NCBI GenBank assembly: GCA_003152415.1
Contig: PMAD01000351.1
Coordinates: 177 to 34,917, forward strand
Length of the DNA stretch: 34,741 nt
Origin: Acidobacterium sp.
Lineage (GTDB): Bacteria; Acidobacteriota; Terriglobia; Terriglobales; Acidobacteriaceae
Reading direction: 5' to 3'
The notes under the pieces were generated by a model, which was not told the DNA's origin, did no database searches, and saw only the letters and a list, made by a program, of their open reading frames with translations. This document shows, in pieces, positions 16,545-25,257 of this stretch (position 1 is the stretch's first letter; every line of letters starts with the position of its first letter). The position numbers and the translations under genes are program-made.

Positions 16545-17923
16545 GGTCGCATCCCGCCGAGTACGAGATGGTATCGCCGGGAAGCTTAGAGGGCGTGCTG
16601 CGGTTGATGGACGAGGAGCCGGGAAAATGGCTGCCGGTGGCGGGCGCAACCGAGGTGATGGTGCTGTTCAGCGCGGGGAGGCTGGCAGCGCGGCGGTTGG
16701 TGAATCTGTGGGGCCTCAAAGAGCTGCGGGAGATTCGCGAAGACGCGGGTTCGCTGACAGTGGGCGGCGGGTGCACATTCGGCCAGGTCAGGAACTGCGA
16801 TTTAGTGGGACGCCATTTTCCCTTGCTGGCGCAGGCCGCTTCATGGACCGGGGGCATTGCGAATCAGAATCGGGCGACGTTGGCGGGGAATTTGGCGAAC
16901 GCGTCTCCGGCTGCGGATTCTCCTCCGGCGCTGCTGGCGTATGACGCGGAACTGGAGCTGGTGTCGGCGCGGGGGACTCGGCGGATGGCTTATCCGGATT
17001 TTCACCTGGGCTATAAGAGGACGGCGCTGGAGCCGGGAGAGCTGATTCTGTCGATTGTCCTGAAAAAGCACTTTGACGGTTACTTTTCTTATGGCAGGAA
17101 GACGGGAGCGCGGAACGCGCAGGCGATTTCGAAGGTGTGCATCGCGGGAGTGGGCCGTTTGCGGCAGGGGCGTGTGGAGGATATACGGATTGGGCTGGGT
17201 GCGATTGCGCCGGTTCCGTTGCGGTTAAGCGGCGTTGAGGCAGTGGTGCGCGGGGAACGGATTGGGGATGGCGTGATCGCGGAGGCGCGGAAGGCGCTGC
17301 AAGCGTCGATTGCGCCGATCGACGATATTCGGTCTGTGGCGGAGTATCGAAGATTCGTGGCTGGGAATCTGCTCGAGGAGTTTTTGCGAGAGCTGGCGGC
17401 GTCAGAGGCGCTGAGTCCGGTGCTGGCCCGGTGGAATGCATTGCCGGATATGGAGGCTGCGGAGGCGATCGTACCCTGTTGCGGTTCACAGCGCTGGGCG
17501 CGGGAGATGGTGAGGCAGCGGCCGTTCGGCTCGGTCGCGGAGCTCGTTGAGGCGTCGGATCGCGTATGGCGCGGTCTTGGAGCCGAGGATTGGGACGAGG
17601 CGTTCCGGAGTCATCCGCGCATTGGCGAGCGCAAGGCGCCGGCAGCGGCGACGAAACGGTCCGCGGCGTGGTCGCGCCAGGAACAGGACGGTGTTCGCGC
17701 GCATGACACGATGGCGCTAGCGGAGCTGGCGCGACGGAACACGGAGTACGAGGCGCGCTTTGGGCGGGTATTTCTGGTGTGTGCGACGGGAAAATCGGCG
17801 GCGGAGATGCTGGCGATTTTGGCGCGCCGGCTCGGCAATGACGCCGAGTCAGAACTCCGCGAGGCGGCAGAGCAGCAGCGGCAGATCACGCAGCTGCGGC
17901 TGCGGAAGTGGCTGGGCGTATGA
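16541..17923 (+). CDS. Fusion: xanthine dehydrogenase FAD-binding subunit + OHCU decarboxylase
   Basis: N-terminal CO_deh_flav-like region (AGATEVMVLF, GGIANQNRATLAGNLANASPAADSPPALLAYDAELEL); C-terminal OHCU decarboxylase signatures (FRSHPRIGERKAP, EYEARFGRVFLVCATGKSAAEMLAILARRLGND) in one uninterrupted frame. Confidence 0.92.
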   Translation: MRSHPAEYEMVSPGSLEGVLRLMDEEPGKWLPVAGATEVMVLFSAGRLAARRLVNLWGLKELREIREDAGSLTVGGGCTFGQVRNCDLVGRHFPLLAQAASWTGGIANQNRATLAGNLANASPAADSPPALLAYDAELELVSARGTRRMAYPDFHLGYKRTALEPGELILSIVLKKHFDGYFSYGRKTGARNAQAISKVCIAGVGRLRQGRVEDIRIGLGAIAPVPLRLSGVEAVVRGERIGDGVIAEARKALQASIAPIDDIRSVAEYRRFVAGNLLEEFLRELAASEALSPVLARWNALPDMEAAEAIVPCCGSQRWAREMVRQRPFGSVAELVEASDRVWRGLGAEDWDEAFRSHPRIGERKAPAAATKRSAAWSRQEQDGVRAHDTMALAELARRNTEYEARFGRVFLVCATGKSAAEMLAILARRLGNDAESELREAAEQQRQITQLRLRKWLGV

Positions 17924-18261
17924 GCGGAATTTCAACGCACGTGCTGGATCTGACCCGGGGAAAGCCGGCGGCGGGCGTGGTGGTTCGTCTGTCGCGTGAG
18001 GCTGACGGCCATTGGAGCGAAGTGTCGAAGCGCACAACTGATGCCGATGGTCGCGTGAAGACCATGCTGCGCGAGAATGAGACGCTGGAAAGCGGGAGGT
18101 ATCGGCTGCATTTTGAGACGGCGGAGTATTTTCGGGGGCAGCGGATCGATGCGTTCCACCCGTTTGTGGAGATCGCCTTCGAGGTTCGCAGGGCGGACGA
18201 GCATTATCATGTTCCGTTGCTGCTTACGCCATACGGATACTCGACCTACAGAGGAAGCTGA
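17920..18261 (+). CDS. uraH: 5-hydroxyisourate hydrolase (transthyretin-like)
   Basis: MSGISTHVLDLTRGKPAAGVVVRL at the N-terminus and HYHVPLLLTPYGYSTYRGS at the C-terminus; ATGA overlap. Confidence 0.97.
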   Translation: MSGISTHVLDLTRGKPAAGVVVRLSREADGHWSEVSKRTTDADGRVKTMLRENETLESGRYRLHFETAEYFRGQRIDAFHPFVEIAFEVRRADEHYHVPLLLTPYGYSTYRGS

Positions 18262-18267
18262 CGCACG

Positions 18268-19116
18268 ATGATCGCGCTGGGAGAGAATCGGTACGGCAAA
18301 TCGCGCGTGCGCGTGATGAGGGTGGAGCGTGCCGGCGAGCGTCACACGGTCGACGAGTGGAACGTGGAGGTCTGGCTGACGGGCGACTTCGAGAGCTGCT
18401 TTGAGGATGGCGATAACAGCCGGATTCTTCCCACCGATACGATGAAGAACACCGTCTATTTCCTCGCGCGGAGATCGGAGGCTGCAAACGCCGAAGGATT
18501 TGCAGCGGAACTGGTTACGTATTTCCTCGCCAACAATCCGCAGGTGGAGGAGGCTGGGGCGAGCATCGCGGTCACGCCGTGGGCGCATATCCGTGCGGGC
18601 GGAGAGACGCACGGAGCCGCGTTTATTCAGGAGGGCGCAGGACTTGCAACCGCGACGGTTACCTGTTCGCGCGGCGCAAAGCCAACAGTTGTGTCTGGCT
18701 TCAGGAATCTGGCGATTCTGAAGACGGCGAAGTCGGGGTTTGCGGGATATATCAAGGACAAGCTGACGACCCTGAAGGAGACGCATGATCGGCTGCTGGG
18801 AACGCTGGCGTCGGGGGAGTGGAAGTATGCCGTCGATGGCGTCGATTACTCAGCGGCTCGGGCGAGGATTATGGATGCGCTGCTGAATACCTTCGCGGTA
18901 CACGATAGTCTGTCGGTGCAGCAGACGTTGTATGCGATGGGAAAGACGGTGTTGGACGCGGCTCCGGACATTTCTGAGATTAAACTGTCGATGCCGAACA
19001 AGCACTGCAACCTCGTGGATCTGTCACCCCTGGGGGCCGATAATCCGAATCATATTTTTGTGCCGACCGATGAGCCGCATGGCTCGATTGAAGCGTGCGT
19101 GAGGAGAGCAGGTTGA
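18268..19116 (+). CDS. Urate oxidase (cofactor-independent uricase)
   Basis: ENRYGKSRVRVMRVER, LPTDTMKNTVYFLAR, NKHCNLVDL...NPNHIFVPTDEPHGSIEACV. Confidence 0.97.
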   Translation: MIALGENRYGKSRVRVMRVERAGERHTVDEWNVEVWLTGDFESCFEDGDNSRILPTDTMKNTVYFLARRSEAANAEGFAAELVTYFLANNPQVEEAGASIAVTPWAHIRAGGETHGAAFIQEGAGLATATVTCSRGAKPTVVSGFRNLAILKTAKSGFAGYIKDKLTTLKETHDRLLGTLASGEWKYAVDGVDYSAARARIMDALLNTFAVHDSLSVQQTLYAMGKTVLDAAPDISEIKLSMPNKHCNLVDLSPLGADNPNHIFVPTDEPHGSIEACVRRAG

Positions 19117-20390
19117 GTCTCACATCGACGCATGAGGCGTCGCGCGCAGGCATGGCCGGCGAAACTGCTGCCCGGCTGATGCATCGCTGCAAGTGGCTGG
19201 CGCGGTGTACGGAGAAGCCGGGAGAAATTCTACGCACATTCCTGTCGCCGGCGATGGATGAGGTTCATGGCGCGATGCGGCCGTGGATGGAGGCCGCAGG
19301 CATGATGGTCGCTGTGGATAGGGCCGGGAATCTGCGGGGTTTGTTTCCGGCGTTGGGAAGCGAGAACGCGCCGCGGCTGCTGATTGGATCGCACCTGGAC
19401 ACCGTTCCGAACGCGGGAGCGTATGACGGTGTGCTCGGTGTGCTGATGGGTCTGGCGCTGGTGGAAGCGAGTGCGGAACGGAAATATCCCTTCGCCATCG
19501 AGGTGCTCGGGTTTTCCGATGAAGAGGGGACGCGTTTCGGCGCTCCGTTTCTGGGCAGCCGCGCGGTGGTTGGGGAGTTGGAAGGCAGCCTGCTGGAATG
19601 CGTCGATGACGAGGAAGTTTCTGTTGCGCAGGCACTCGCAGAGTACGCGGCGCAGCTGCCTGAGACGATCGAGGCAACTTTGTCTCCGGAGAGTGCCGCG
19701 TATCTGGAGTTTCATATCGAGCAGGGGCCGGTGCTGGAGAGCAGGGATTTGGCGCTGGGGATTGTGGAGGGATTGGCAGGACAGAGCCGCTGCAGTGTGG
19801 AATTTCGTGGGCAGGCGGGACATGCGGGAACCAATCCCATGAAGCTGCGCAGGGATGCGCTGGCAGGCGCGGCAGAGTGGATGACGGCAGTGGAGGCGAT
19901 CGCGCGGCGTTTCGAGAATGGCGTCGCGACTGTGGGACAGGTTACGGCGGAGCCGGGCGGCGTGAACGTGATTCCCGGCGTGGTGCGATGCAGTCTGGAT
20001 GTGCGGCATGCGGAAGATGCAGTGCGCAACGCGATGGTGCAGACGATTTTTGATGAGGCGCACGCCGTTGCGGCGAGGCGCGGACTACGCGTGGAGGCCG
20101 GGCAGTATCATGAGCATCCGGCGGTGCGGCTGGATGCGGGATTGGTGGCGCTGGCGCAGCGAGCGGCGGGACACGCGGGATATGGGACGATCCGGATGAC
20201 GAGCGGGGCGGGCCACGATGCGATGGTGATTGCGCCGCATGTACCGTCGACGATGATTTTTCTGCGCAACCCCGGAGGGATCAGCCATCACCCCGACGAA
20301 AGCGTTGCCGAGGAGGATGTGGCGGCCGCGATCCACATGGGGCTCTGGTTCCTCGATGAATTTGTAACGTATGTGAAAGGGAAAGACTAG
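19113..20390 (+). CDS. allC: Allantoate amidohydrolase (M20/AllC-like)
   Basis: LIGSHLDTVPNAGAYDGVLGVLMGLALVE, GFSDEEGTRFGAPFLGSRAVVG, YLEFHIEQGPVLE, FRGQAGHAGTNPM, TSGAGHDAM. TTG 19113 start (TTGA overlap, GAGGAGA SD) preferred; ORF track gives GTG 19095. Confidence 0.88.
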   Translation: MSLTSTHEASRAGMAGETAARLMHRCKWLARCTEKPGEILRTFLSPAMDEVHGAMRPWMEAAGMMVAVDRAGNLRGLFPALGSENAPRLLIGSHLDTVPNAGAYDGVLGVLMGLALVEASAERKYPFAIEVLGFSDEEGTRFGAPFLGSRAVVGELEGSLLECVDDEEVSVAQALAEYAAQLPETIEATLSPESAAYLEFHIEQGPVLESRDLALGIVEGLAGQSRCSVEFRGQAGHAGTNPMKLRRDALAGAAEWMTAVEAIARRFENGVATVGQVTAEPGGVNVIPGVVRCSLDVRHAEDAVRNAMVQTIFDEAHAVAARRGLRVEAGQYHEHPAVRLDAGLVALAQRAAGHAGYGTIRMTSGAGHDAMVIAPHVPSTMIFLRNPGGISHHPDESVAEEDVAAAIHMGLWFLDEFVTYVKGKD

Positions 20391-20391
20391 C

Positions 20392-21138
20392 GTGCCAGGC
20401 GGAATCCACAATTTGGGGCATACGCGCAGCGTGCGCCGGCCGAGCTATTTGCTGCATACGCCGGACACCTTTATCCCTACGCAGATTCCCGGGGCGAGCA
20501 AGGCCAGTGTCATCGTTCACGTTTCGCCTGCGATGGGAGCGGGGTTCACGCAATACACGGCGGAGTTTGAGCCAGGCGGAGTGCTGGGCGCGGCGGCCGG
20601 AGAGCGATTCGTGTATGTGCTGACAGGAACCGTCACGGTGGACGCGGGTCCGCACAAGCATGCCCTGGCGAAGGGCGGATATGCATATATTCCGCAGGGT
20701 GTGGAACAACGTGTGGCGGCGATCGAAAAGGCGCGCGCGGCAGTGATTGAGAAGCCGTATCGTCTGGTGCCGGGGATCGGCGCGCCGGAGTTGCTGGTGG
20801 GGCACGAAGCAGACGTGAAGTCGCAGGCGCTGATGGGCGATGAGGCCCTCCAGGTGCGGTCGCTACTGCCGGACACGATGGCGTTCGACTTTGCTGTGAA
20901 CACGATGTCGTATCAGCCGGGCGCGGCGCTGAGCATGGTGGAGATCCACGTGATGGAGCATGGGCTGCTGATGCTGGAGGGTGGCGGCATTTACCGGCTC
21001 GACGACGAGTGGCATCCCGTGACGGTGGGGGATTTCATCTGGATGGCGCCGTATTGCCCCCAGTGGTTCGGAGCGCTGGGGAAGACTCCGGCAAAATACC
21101 TGATTTATAAAGACTGGAATCGGCATCCACTGGAGTGA
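20392..21138 (+). CDS. allE: (S)-ureidoglycine aminohydrolase (bicupin)
   Basis: LGHTRSVRRPSYLLHTPDTFIPTQIPG; cupin metal-site-like regions; C-terminal GDFIWMAPYCPQWFGALGKTPAKYLIYKDWNRHP. Confidence 0.93.
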   Translation: MPGGIHNLGHTRSVRRPSYLLHTPDTFIPTQIPGASKASVIVHVSPAMGAGFTQYTAEFEPGGVLGAAAGERFVYVLTGTVTVDAGPHKHALAKGGYAYIPQGVEQRVAAIEKARAAVIEKPYRLVPGIGAPELLVGHEADVKSQALMGDEALQVRSLLPDTMAFDFAVNTMSYQPGAALSMVEIHVMEHGLLMLEGGGIYRLDDEWHPVTVGDFIWMAPYCPQWFGALGKTPAKYLIYKDWNRHPLE

Positions 21139-21140
21139 CA

Positions 21141-22385
21141 ATGAAGATCGAAGTCGATGCGGAGCGGCTGGCGCGGGAAATCGACGAGCTGGCGGCGATT
21201 ACGGACGCGGAGCCACCGGCGGTGACGCGCGTGGTCTTCACCGAGCAGGACCTGCGCGCGCGCGCGTGGCTAAAGGAGCGGTGCAGCGATGCGGGTTTGA
21301 CGATTCGCGAAGATGCGGTGGGGAATACGTTCATCCGCTGGGAGGGTCCGCGGTCGGACCTTCCGCCGGTGGCCACCGGATCGCACATCGACGCAATTCC
21401 CAACGCGGGGAAATTCGATGGCGTGGTTGGAGTGCTGGGCGGCCTGGAGGCGATTCGTGCGCTGCGGCGCAGCGGGTTCGTGCCTGAACGCTCGATTGAA
21501 CTGATCCAGTTCACGGCGGAAGAGCCGACACGGTTTGGGGTGGGCTGTATTGGCAGCCGGCTGTTGTCGGGAGCGCTAGGTCCCGATGCGGATGACGCGT
21601 TGCGCGCCAGCGATGGCGAATCGTTGCGAACGGCGCGCACGCGCGCGGGATTTACGGGCGAGCTAGAGACGGTGCGATTGCCGCACGGACGCTATGCGGC
21701 GTTCGTCGAGCTGCATATCGAACAGGGTCCGATTCTGGAGCGCGAAGGGATTCCGATCGGAATTGTCACAAATATTGTGGGGCCGGCGAGCTTCTTTATC
21801 ACGGTTGAAGGGCTGGGTGGTCACGCGGGCGGAGTGCTGATGCCGGAGCGGCACGACGCGCTGTGCGGAGCTGCGGAGCTGATTGTGAAGATCGAGGCCC
21901 TGGTTCAGGGGTCGGGCTCGACGGATACGGTAGCAACGGTGGGGATCTGCGAGGTGCATCCGGGGGCGATCAACAGCATTCCGAGCCGAGTGAGGCTGGG
22001 GGTCGATCTGCGCGATACGGATGGGAAGCGGCGCGACCGGGTGCTGGGAGAGATTCAGAGCGCGGCGCAGGAGATTGCGCAACAGCGAAAGTTACAAATT
22101 TCGACGCAGATGCTGAATGCGGATGAGCCGGCCGCATCGTCGCCGGAGGTTCTTGCGGCAATTGCGCGCGGGTGCCAGGAAGAAGGTCTGCAGTCCAGGA
22201 GGATTGTGGCTCGCGCGTATCACGACTCGTCGTTTATGGCGCTGATTGCGCTCATGGCGATGATTTTCATCCCGTGCCGGAAGGGCGTAAGTCATCGACC
22301 GGATGAGTATGCCGCGCTGGAGCACATAGTTGGCGGGGTAAAGGTACTCGCGAGAACCTTAGCAGAGCTGTCGTCCGCTCACTGA
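21141..22385 (+). CDS. M20-family amidohydrolase, probable ureidoglycolate amidohydrolase (plant UAH-like)
   Basis: ATGSHIDAIPNAGKFDGVVGVLGGLEAIRAL, FTAEEPTRFGVGCIGSRLL, FVELHIEQGPILE, VEGLGGHAGGVLMPERHDA; adjacent to allE; ATG 21141 preferred over GTG 21135. Confidence 0.8.
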   Translation: MKIEVDAERLAREIDELAAITDAEPPAVTRVVFTEQDLRARAWLKERCSDAGLTIREDAVGNTFIRWEGPRSDLPPVATGSHIDAIPNAGKFDGVVGVLGGLEAIRALRRSGFVPERSIELIQFTAEEPTRFGVGCIGSRLLSGALGPDADDALRASDGESLRTARTRAGFTGELETVRLPHGRYAAFVELHIEQGPILEREGIPIGIVTNIVGPASFFITVEGLGGHAGGVLMPERHDALCGAAELIVKIEALVQGSGSTDTVATVGICEVHPGAINSIPSRVRLGVDLRDTDGKRRDRVLGEIQSAAQEIAQQRKLQISTQMLNADEPAASSPEVLAAIARGCQEEGLQSRRIVARAYHDSSFMALIALMAMIFIPCRKGVSHRPDEYAALEHIVGGVKVLARTLAELSSAH

Positions 22386-23347
22386 GAATTGCAGTCATCG
22401 AGCGTGTAAGCGCTGGCCGGATCGAGGGGATGCACAATCAGCTTCAGGTCATAGAGCTGCGCATACATTACGGCCCATCGCGCAGGCTCCATGTGGCCGG
22501 TGTTAGCGGGATTGCCGCCGTCGACGAAGTGACCGTCTTTGAGAGCCTGCCGGGTGAACTGCATTTGTTCCGGAGCCTGGGCTGGGTTGAGCCTGAGCAG
22601 ATCGGCGTTCACCAGAGTTGGGTCCTGCATATAGTCGCGCCAGCCGCGGATGGAGGCGCGCGTGAACTTCGCCACGACATCGGGATGCTGCGCGAGGTAG
22701 CTCCGTGAAGTGAAGAAGACGCGGTAGGGCGAGTAGCCAGTATCGCTGATAAGGAGGGTGCGGATCGGCGCGCCGGCTTTCTGGGCGAAGAAGGGTTCGG
22801 AGGTGACGAAGATCTGCTGGATATAGCCGGGATCGGCGAGAAAATTGGCGATGCTGTAGGTAGCGGGGATTTCGCGGGCGTTTTTGAGGTTGTAGCGGTG
22901 GGCGATGTATTCGAACCAGGTGGAGCCGGCTTTGACGGCGATGGCGTGGCCGTCGAGATCAGTAAAGGAATGCACGGGCGAGTCGGCGTGAAGCATGATG
23001 CCCTGAGGATCGCTCTGCATGGTGGCGCCGACGGCGACCAACGGTTCGCCCTGGGAGTCGGCTTCGAGGATGCGGTCGGAGGAGCCCATGGCGAATTGCG
23101 CGGCGCCCATGGAAACCTGCTGCTCGGCAACGTTGGTTGGGCCGCCGGGGAGGATGGTGACATCGAGGCCCTCCTGACGGTAGTAGCCCTTGAGGAGCGC
23201 GTCGTAGAAGCCGCCATGCTCGGGTTGCGGATACCAGTCGGTCTGGAATGCGACGGGAATGAGGCCGCTGGCCGGACCGGCGCGATGGCAGCCGGAGATG
23301 AAGAGCAGAAGGGTTGGGAAGAGGAGAGCAGCGCGGACGCGACCCAT
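22379..23347 (-). CDS. NMT1/ThiY-like ABC transporter substrate-binding lipoprotein
   Basis: Lipobox-like LLLFISGC; FQTDWYPQPEHGGFYDALLKGYYRQEGLDVTILPGGP...AQFAMGSSDRILEA; internal ATG at 23347 used. Confidence 0.85.
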   Translation of the reverse strand: MGRVRAALLFPTLLLFISGCHRAGPASGLIPVAFQTDWYPQPEHGGFYDALLKGYYRQEGLDVTILPGGPTNVAEQQVSMGAAQFAMGSSDRILEADSQGEPLVAVGATMQSDPQGIMLHADSPVHSFTDLDGHAIAVKAGSTWFEYIAHRYNLKNAREIPATYSIANFLADPGYIQQIFVTSEPFFAQKAGAPIRTLLISDTGYSPYRVFFTSRSYLAQHPDVVAKFTRASIRGWRDYMQDPTLVNADLLRLNPAQAPEQMQFTRQALKDGHFVDGGNPANTGHMEPARWAVMYAQLYDLKLIVHPLDPASAYTLDDCNSQ

Positions 23348-23369
23348 GTTCGAGATTAGCACGGGAGGG

Positions 23370-24665
23370 TTAGGGCTCTTCGCAGGCAAGTTGCTCGCCG
23401 AGCATCGTAGCAAAACGCAGTAGACGGCTATCGTCATTATGGGCGGCGATGAGCTGCATGCCGCACTCGGGCGAGGGAAGGACGACGGCGGGATTGCCTC
23501 CGAGACTGGCGGGGGTTGTGAGACGCAGGATGCGCGCGCGGGATTCTGTGTGGTCGACGCCGGCAAGAAGGCGATTCGTTGGCGACACGGGGGCAAGCAG
23601 GAAATCACATTGACGGAACAGCTGTTGGTGCTGGCCGCGGAAAGCAGCGTGGCGCTGGCGGAGAGAGTGAATTTCGGATTGGCCGAGGGACGCGCCCCAT
23701 GCGAGACGAGCAGCGATGGTGGGGTCGAATTCGTGAAAAAAGCCGGCATGGAGTTGCGCGGCTTCGTGGGCCTGGAGTGGGGCGTAGATGTCCCAGGCTT
23801 CGGACCAGAACGGTGGGTTGAAGGAATCGAGTTGTGTGTCGGCGCGGCGGAGGCGGTCCTGCCAGACTTCCAGAGCGTGGTGGACATCGGGCTCGCAGGT
23901 TTCGAGGAGGGGCCCGGTGAGAACGCCGATGCGGATTGTCTGCGGGGTGGGATTTTCCGGTGGCAGATCGAAGAGGGATTCGGCGAGGAGCGGCAGATCG
24001 CGGAGATCGCGACAGAGCCAGCCGATGGTGTCGAAGGACTGCGCCAGGTGGTAGCCGCCGGCCCAGTCGCCGATGCCGAGGGAGGCGCGGTAGCTCGCGA
24101 GCCCGCACAGCGCGGCAGGAGCGCGCACGGAGCCTCCGGTGTCGGTGCCGATGGCGGCGAGCGCCGAGCCTTCCTGAATGGAAGCGGCCGCGCCGCTGGA
24201 GGAGCCGCCGGTGAGGAGGCTGGAGTCGGCAGGTTGCAGGCAGTCGCCGTAGTCGCGATTTTCGCCGGTGATGCCGTAGGCGAGCTGATGGAGGTGGGTT
24301 TTGCCGATTATGACGGCGCCCGCACGGCGCAGGCGGGCGGCGACCCAGGAATCCTCGGATGCGTTTTGTTTATGGGCCGCATAAAATTTGGAGCCGGTGC
24401 TTGTCGGGAATCCGGTGAGGTCGAAACAATCCTTGAGAGAGACCGGCACGCCAAGAAGAGGCAGGAATTCGTCGCCCGAGGCGGCGCGGTTGACTTGTCG
24501 CTGGGCTTCGGCAAGGGTCCAGTCGGGGTCAAGGGCCAGGTAGATATTGCGGCTGGCATTGCTGTTGGTGCGTGAGAGAGCGTCGCGGGCTTGTGCGACG
24601 GGGGCGGTTTCTCCCGACTTGTACGCAGCGAGAAGCGCGGCGACAGGCGACGGACGCGGCGGCAT
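23370..24665 (-). CDS. Amidase-signature family hydrolase
   Basis: GVPVSLKDCFDLTGFPTSTGS (catalytic Lys region), SSLLTGGSSSGAAASIQEGSALAAIGTDTGGSVRAPAALCG (Ser-Ser-Lys triad region); start at 24665 by homology. Confidence 0.9.
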   Translation of the reverse strand: MPPRPSPVAALLAAYKSGETAPVAQARDALSRTNSNASRNIYLALDPDWTLAEAQRQVNRAASGDEFLPLLGVPVSLKDCFDLTGFPTSTGSKFYAAHKQNASEDSWVAARLRRAGAVIIGKTHLHQLAYGITGENRDYGDCLQPADSSLLTGGSSSGAAASIQEGSALAAIGTDTGGSVRAPAALCGLASYRASLGIGDWAGGYHLAQSFDTIGWLCRDLRDLPLLAESLFDLPPENPTPQTIRIGVLTGPLLETCEPDVHHALEVWQDRLRRADTQLDSFNPPFWSEAWDIYAPLQAHEAAQLHAGFFHEFDPTIAARLAWGASLGQSEIHSLRQRHAAFRGQHQQLFRQCDFLLAPVSPTNRLLAGVDHTESRARILRLTTPASLGGNPAVVLPSPECGMQLIAAHNDDSRLLRFATMLGEQLACEEP

Positions 24666-24738
24666 GCGGTCATTGTAGAGGTCGGCGAGTCGACTGGGTT
24701 GAGTGGGACTCGTGTTTCGCAGAGGGGATTGGGACGGA

Positions 24739-25257
24739 ATGGGCGTGAAGAAGCCCCCAGCGCAGCGCGCGAAGGATGAGGCGATTCTTGCAGACCTCGT
24801 TCGTTTTACGGCGCGGAGTTTTGCGACAGCGACGCCGGTGCCATTTGGTGCGGCGCTGGTGGAGACGCGCACCGGCAAGCTGCTGTATCGCGGACGTAAT
24901 GCAGTGATGCGGGAGAACGATCCGAGCGCGCATGCGGAGACGCGGGCGGTTCGCAGGGCGTGTAAAAAGCTGGGGTGGCCCTCGCTCAAGGGGTATACGC
25001 TGTACAGCACCTGCGAGCCGTGTCCGATGTGCATGGCGAATGCGCTGTGGGCTGGCGTGGATCGCGTGGTGTTTGGGGCGACGATCGCGGACGCGAACGA
25101 GCATTGCCGACAGATTCACATCGCGGCGCGGGAGGTTGCGGAGCGCAGCGACATGCCTTGCGAAGTGGATGGGGAAGTGCTGCGGGAGGCTTGCCGGGCC
25201 TTATTTAATGATCCGCGAATGCTGAAGGTATTTCGAAGCTGGGGGACGGGTAAGTGA
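24739..25257 (+). CDS. Nucleoside/base deaminase, probable guanine deaminase (CDA superfamily)
   Basis: Zn motifs HAETRAVRRA and STCEPCPMCMANALWAGVDRVVFGATIADA. Confidence 0.85.
   Translation: MGVKKPPAQRAKDEAILADLVRFTARSFATATPVPFGAALVETRTGKLLYRGRNAVMRENDPSAHAETRAVRRACKKLGWPSLKGYTLYSTCEPCPMCMANALWAGVDRVVFGATIADANEHCRQIHIAAREVAERSDMPCEVDGEVLREACRALFNDPRMLKVFRSWGTGK

Noticed and set aside
19036-19043. GCCGATAA inside uricase, identical to a sigma-28 -10 element
   Set aside because: Within the conserved coding sequence LGADNPNHIF, no matching -35, no flagellar gene downstream
23439-24575. 378-aa + strand ORF opposite the amidase
   Set aside because: Gly/Ala/Glu/Arg-rich shadow of the amidase-signature CDS
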